In this document: positions 59,676 through 64,000 of the stretch, piece by piece
How the letters are laid out: each line of letters opens with the position of its first letter
How positions within the stretch are numbered: the first letter of the stretch is position 1
NCBI GenBank assembly: GCA_009761415.1
Contig: QUOL01000007.1
Location: forward strand, 992,001 to 1,056,000
Length of the DNA stretch: 64,000 nucleotides
DNA from: Sarcomyxa edulis
Taxonomy: Eukaryota; Basidiomycota; Agaricomycetes; Agaricales; Mycenaceae
Direction: 5' to 3'
Made by a program: the position numbers and the translations under genes
The notes under the pieces: model-generated
Told to the model about the DNA's origin: nothing
What the model saw: only the letters and a program-made list of their open reading frames with translations
The model's database searches: none

Positions 59676-61484
59676 ATGCCTGCAACGATCTATCATGGCG
59701 CCGTAATTAACCCTCTGTCTCTGACCTCTTACAAGGCTTTACCTGCTTGTCTACTTGCAATATCTCCGGCAGGCCACGTCGAATGGATCGTGGAAGATGT
59801 CCAGGACGAGAAGATACGAGATGTATTGGCTCAGAAGGGTTGCCTGGATGCGACCGTTGTTGCTCTCAAGCATGGCGAATTCATCATGCCAGGTTTTATA
59901 GATACCCATACTGTATGTCTGTCTTCTCAATGTTTCCGCACGGGTCACTGAAATAGCTCCTGTAGCATGCCCCACAAGTTCCAAATATAGGGAGGTCAGT
60001 TACCCATGGCTTCCAGCGTCTGTACAGTCGTTCACCTTTCACTTACAGCGGTCAGCAGCATGAGTTGCTCGACTGGTTAGACAAGGTAACCTTTCCAATG
60101 GAAGCTAAGTTCTCCGACGTCGACTTCGCTCGTCGCGTTTACGCGTCTGTCGTCAGTCGCAAAGTAGATTCTGGTGTATGTTGATCTAGCTTCTCAGACG
60201 CTCAGAAGGCTAATGACATTGCAGACCACTACATGTTGCTACTATGGTACTCTTCATCTAGAGGCTACGAAAGCGTTGGCAGATATTATACACGATCGCG
60301 GTTAGTGCGGGACTGAACCTCAAGTTAACACTGACCGTAATATTTCAATACCATCAGGTCAGAGAGCATTTGTAGGGGTGGGTGAGTTCTCGTCTCTTTG
60401 GCTACATTTCAAGGGAAACTTACGCGTTCACGTCGTATCAGAAATGCAACATGGATCGTAACTCTCCAGATTACTACGTGGAACCATCGCCGGAGGTCTC
60501 CTTATCCGCCACCAAAGCTCTTATCTCACATATCCGGTCTCTCCCGTCAACTGGCACGATCCCCCTCGTCCAACCAATCGTGACTCCGCGGTTCGCCATA
60601 TCGTGCACATCGCGACTACTCCACTCTCTAGGCACCCTCGTCTCCTCCGATGCATCCCTGCACATTCAGACACACATCTCCGAGAATATATCCGAAATCG
60701 CATTTACTAGGTCATTATTCCCGGAGTCTGATTCGTACGCTGCGGTTTATGACTCGTTCGGCTTACTCCGCTCGAACACCATCTTAGCGCATGCGGTACA
60801 TTTGGAAGACAAGGAGGTGGAGCTTATCAAGAGCCGAGGCGCTGGAATCAGTCATTGTCCAACGAGTAATTTCAATCTGAGCAGCGGGGTCGCCAGGATC
60901 GGGGAATACTTGGATAAAGGGATCAAGGTCTGTGAGCGTATCTCATGCAGGATATCGATTTCTGACAATTTTTCCCTGAGCAGGTCGGTCTAGGAACAGA
61001 TGTATCGGGCGGATTTTCGCCTTCAATCCTCACCGCCATCCAACACGCCAGTATAGCGTCTAAGATCACGGCCATGCGCTCTATAGGCACCGTTTCAAAC
61101 ACTACCTCTTCCTCTGCAGGGCAATTCAGCAATCGCCAATTCTCCGTCGCTACCTTATTATACCTAGCCACTCTGGGCGGCGCCAACGTCTGTGATCTGG
61201 CTCATCACATCGGCTCATTCGCACCTGGAAAGAGCTTTGATGCTCTTATCGTAAGTGTACGTGACGACGCGGGGAATCCTGGAATTTGGGGTGCGGAGTT
61301 CGATATGGGCATGTCGGGTGGAGAGCGATATGCAGATGAGGATGGAAAGGGGGATAGCAAGGAGAAAGCTACGGCGGTGCTGGAAGGGATGTTGGAGAGG
61401 TTCTTCTTTTGTGGTGATGATAGGAATATATCTAAGGTCTATGTTCAAGGGAAGTTGATTGGTGGACGGGCATTTAGACAGTAG
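59676..61484 (+). CDS. GUD1: Guanine deaminase
   Basis: Zinc amidohydrolase converting guanine to xanthine in purine salvage and catabolism. Start at ATG 59676 (MPATIYHGAVINPLSLTSYK). The metal-binding HxH (GFIDTHTHAPQVPN) is split by an intron after THT. Next: ELLDWLDKVTFPMEAKFSDV with DFARRVYASVV, TTTCCYYGTLHLEATKALA, QRAFVGKCNMDRNSPDYYVE, IQTHISENISEIAF (metal His), SNTILAHAVHLEDKEVELIK, ISHCPTSNFNLSSGVARI and VGLGTDVSGGFSPSILTAIQ (metal Asp). The C-terminus has FSVATLLYLATLGGANVCDL and FAPGKSFDALIVSV and ends GGRAFRQ. About six exons. Length and all active-site residues fit fungal GUD1; cytosolic. Confidence 0.95.
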
Positions 61485-61780
61485 TATCAAAGTTGCAGTT
61501 TTCCATAGATAGATGGTAATACATGGGATGAGTAATTGATTCACTTAAGAGGCCCAAGCTGCCTACTCAGTGTTCGTCCTATTCTACACGGTCGTCTCCT
61601 CTTTTACAAGGTTCGGTGCCCGCTATGTTGACCTGTGAAGTCCTTCAAGATGTCGTACTAGTGTGTAATTTCCGTTCTTGTTGCGTGCCGTTCGTCATCA
61701 ATAAAAAATGCCCGGGTTCTCGAGGTCGAGAAAGTGCCAACGTTTGGAATATGCAGCCTAAGCTTGCAAAATGATCAACG

Positions 61781-64000
61781 TTATCGCTTTTTCGCCCTTG
61801 CTTTCGGTGCCGCCTTTGCCTTAGTTTTTTTCGCGGCACGCGCAGGTCCTGGAACGGGTCCCTCGATGATTTCGATATCGTCGTCACTAAGCGGAGCCGC
61901 AGCCTTCCGTTTTCCAGGCCCCTTCCTGGACGTAGAAGTTGTGGAAAGCGCATCCACATCTACCGGCTCACTGATAGTAGAAGTAGATAGTCGATTCATA
62001 GATGTCTGTCCCGGGCTGATCCTCGACGAGGCCAGAGAACCACCGGAATGATGTGCAGACGCTCGAGACGGAATTGACGAAGCGGGAGATGCCCTGGGTG
62101 TCGTTCGGCGGTCTGATTTTGCTTGTGTAGGTGTGGATGAAGAGGTTAATCCGCTGTTCAGATCGAGTCCCTCTCCCCCTTTCATTTTGCCAACAGCTCC
62201 ACCTACAAGTGCCTCAACCTCCAACTCTACTCTCGTCTCCCTCCAATCTCGCTTGTAAATGGTTTCAGAAGATAGCCCGTCTTCGAAGGACCGCAAATTG
62301 ATTTCCATCCGACTGTCCCCATGGTCGTCCATATTTTGTGGTATACCTTCATTCGTCATGCGGGCTTCGAAGCTATCTAGGGATATCGAGCCAGAGTTTT
62401 TGACAAGGTATCTGGCGTTGAGTCTCTCCTTCTCAGCTTGTTCTTTCTCCATTTCTTTCGGATCGAGAACGGTAGCGTCGCCAAGATTTTCGATCCACTC
62501 CCAGGGACGATTTACAACAGGACCGCCATGCGACAGCTTGCCGTCTGCATCCCTATGAGCGTTCACGAGCTGTGACACGACGCTGTTCGCATGATGCGGA
62601 ATGAGAGAGCGAAGTTGATCTCGATACTCTGGCGGTACACCCGATGGGATGCCAGAAGAGGGTAGCTGGGGATAATTCTTGAATGGATCGAAGGTCAGGG
62701 CTTTCATGTCAGAGGGTATCTCTGATGTGATTTATTAGTGTCTCCAGCATTGTAAATCCCAAATGAGAGGCGCACCGTCTATAAGATAATAAAGAGTATC
62801 GATGAGGATGGAAGATACGACGAGGTCTTGCGTAGTCCCGGCGCAGTATGACTACAGAGAATATATCAGTGAATGCGAGTGAGCGCCTGAGAAATTTCGA
62901 AGACGTCACCAATATCAGTCTAAAGAGCGTCGATGGGAGGGTGGAACTGTTTTCCTTCCTCTTTGCGCTCCAAGGATCTCGGAATCCCAAACTGAATTGC
63001 ACTAGGCGTGCCAGTACTGCGACACTTCTGGCGATGTCTGAGGGTGCGTGTTTCGAGATTTGATCTTTTGCCGAGAGGAGAGACTCGACAGCCTTAAACT
63101 GGGAACATACTAGAAGGATGAATTGTTCTTGTATATCACCGACCAAGGGAGGGAGTAAGGAGGGATCATCCCGCCATGGCTCGGCGATATGTGTCAGTGC
63201 ACGCAGAAGCTCGCCTAGGCGTCTGATACCTTTCACGAAGTCGTCGGACTCGACGGAAAGGCTATTGAGAATCTCCGTAATACATTTGAGGCCGTTATTG
63301 ACAAACTATAACCACGATTAGGTCAGGTTTGGGAGAGCTGAGATAGGCCCCAAGTACCTTGCCGGCAACAGCGCTATCGACATCCCGAGTCAGCTCTGCC
63401 ACGAAGTAGGCTTCTTCCGGAGTCATCGAATGGCGAAAGATCATCGACGTCAATTTGTCGAGACCAGCACTAGCATCTTGGAAAGTCGAGTCTTGCGAAA
63501 GTGCTCGACCCATCTGCCTGAGGTTGAACTGGAGTTGTATCGCAGTGCCTGATAACTTCCACGGGCTTAGGAGACAGGATATTTCTGGCCAGCTGGAGAG
63601 ATCTACGTCTGAAAGTCGGGTTGCGTTAGAAAACATAAGAAATCAGATTCGGAGTGTACCGACTGTTCGAGGTTTCGCACAAAATCATCTTGAGCGCCGA
63701 TATGATAGGTTCCCCGAGGCTTTCACCAGCTTCCCCAGGTTGGAGTGATTGGCCGAACGCATCCCTGACCGCGTCGAGGTTCCGATAAGCACCCTGTCGG
63801 AAGTCGGGGTCTTTGCATAGAGCACAACGCAGCGACGCAAATTCCTGCCGGAGAGACTCAGATAGTTCTTCCCTATTCTCGAGGGAAACAAGCACAGGTA
63901 CGGAGGCTACCAGTAATGAGAAATGTGGTTCAGTATATGCATCCTGCCGCCTTGTACGGATGCACTGCAAGTCAAAAATGTCGGTGGGAGGCATCAAGTC
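61781..64000 (-). CDS. MED12: Mediator subunit MED12 (Srb8), C-terminal part
   Basis: Subunit of the CDK8 kinase module of Mediator; the N-terminal half lies beyond the right edge. Visible blocks are FGQSLQPGEAGESLGEPIIS, LSPWKLSGTAIQLQFNLRQM, LDKLTSMIFRHSMTPEEAYF with VAELTRDVDSAVAGK, FVNNGLKCITEILNSLS, GIRRLGELLRALTHIAEPWR, IQEQFILLVCSQFKAVESLL, then KALTFDPFKNYPQLPSSGIP, YRDQLRSLIPHHANSVVSQL and NRPWEWIENLGD. The tail is Ser/Pro-rich and ends with a basic run, APKARAKKR. The LSPWKLS and NRPWEW blocks resemble what I recall of basidiomycete Srb8 proteins. The conserved N-terminal Med12 domain is not in the window, so the call is good but not final. Confidence 0.72.

Overview
The window looks like nuclear DNA of a mushroom-forming fungus (Basidiomycota, Agaricomycetes). 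Genes lie close together on both strands and are cut by many short GT-AG introns of about 45-80 nt. Several families typical of this class are present: DUF6535 and DUF6593 proteins, TKL-type kinase expansions, and a degenerate RecQ-like helicase next to a DUF6589-like fragment. I saw no tRNA, rRNA or CRISPR array. Exon boundaries were read by eye from splice signals and family conservation.

Left third (1-26 kb): the 5' part of ATG9 runs off the left edge. Next come an Old Yellow Enzyme, an F-box-like protein, an uncharacterised one-TM protein, a 1.06 kb non-autonomous DNA transposon, and cytosolic glutamyl-tRNA synthetase. These are followed by 2-isopropylmalate synthase, which carries a tandem second regulatory domain, a DUF6535 membrane protein, and a pair of transposon-associated gene fragments. 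A second copy of the one-TM protein, a C2H2 zinc-finger protein and a second Old Yellow Enzyme close the region. The two Old Yellow Enzymes and the two one-TM proteins form mirror-image pairs about a point near 14.8 kb, the footprint of an inverted segmental duplication.

Middle (26-49 kb): mostly conserved housekeeping genes. They are the branched-chain keto-acid dehydrogenase E1 beta subunit, a CreC/WDR20-type WD40 protein, a probable APC15, a seven-TM protein, a RidA protein, mRNA guanylyltransferase, SKP1, mitochondrial bL27, a DUF3074 START-like protein, a glutamine-synthetase-like ligase and a DUF6593 protein. Among them, at 36316-37084, is the most unusual gene: a small secreted precursor with five EGNFGKR-type units. 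Each unit is on its own phase-1 exon and ends in a Lys-Arg (Kex2) site preceded by Gly. It looks like a Kex2-processed repeat peptide precursor.

Right part (50-64 kb): a large protein with two SAP motifs and a C-terminal kinase domain in which the usual beta3 lysine is Ser, while a Lys sits in the glycine-rich loop as in WNK kinases. Three tandem paralogous TKL-like kinases, guanine deaminase, and the C-terminal part of Mediator subunit MED12, cut by the right edge, complete the window.
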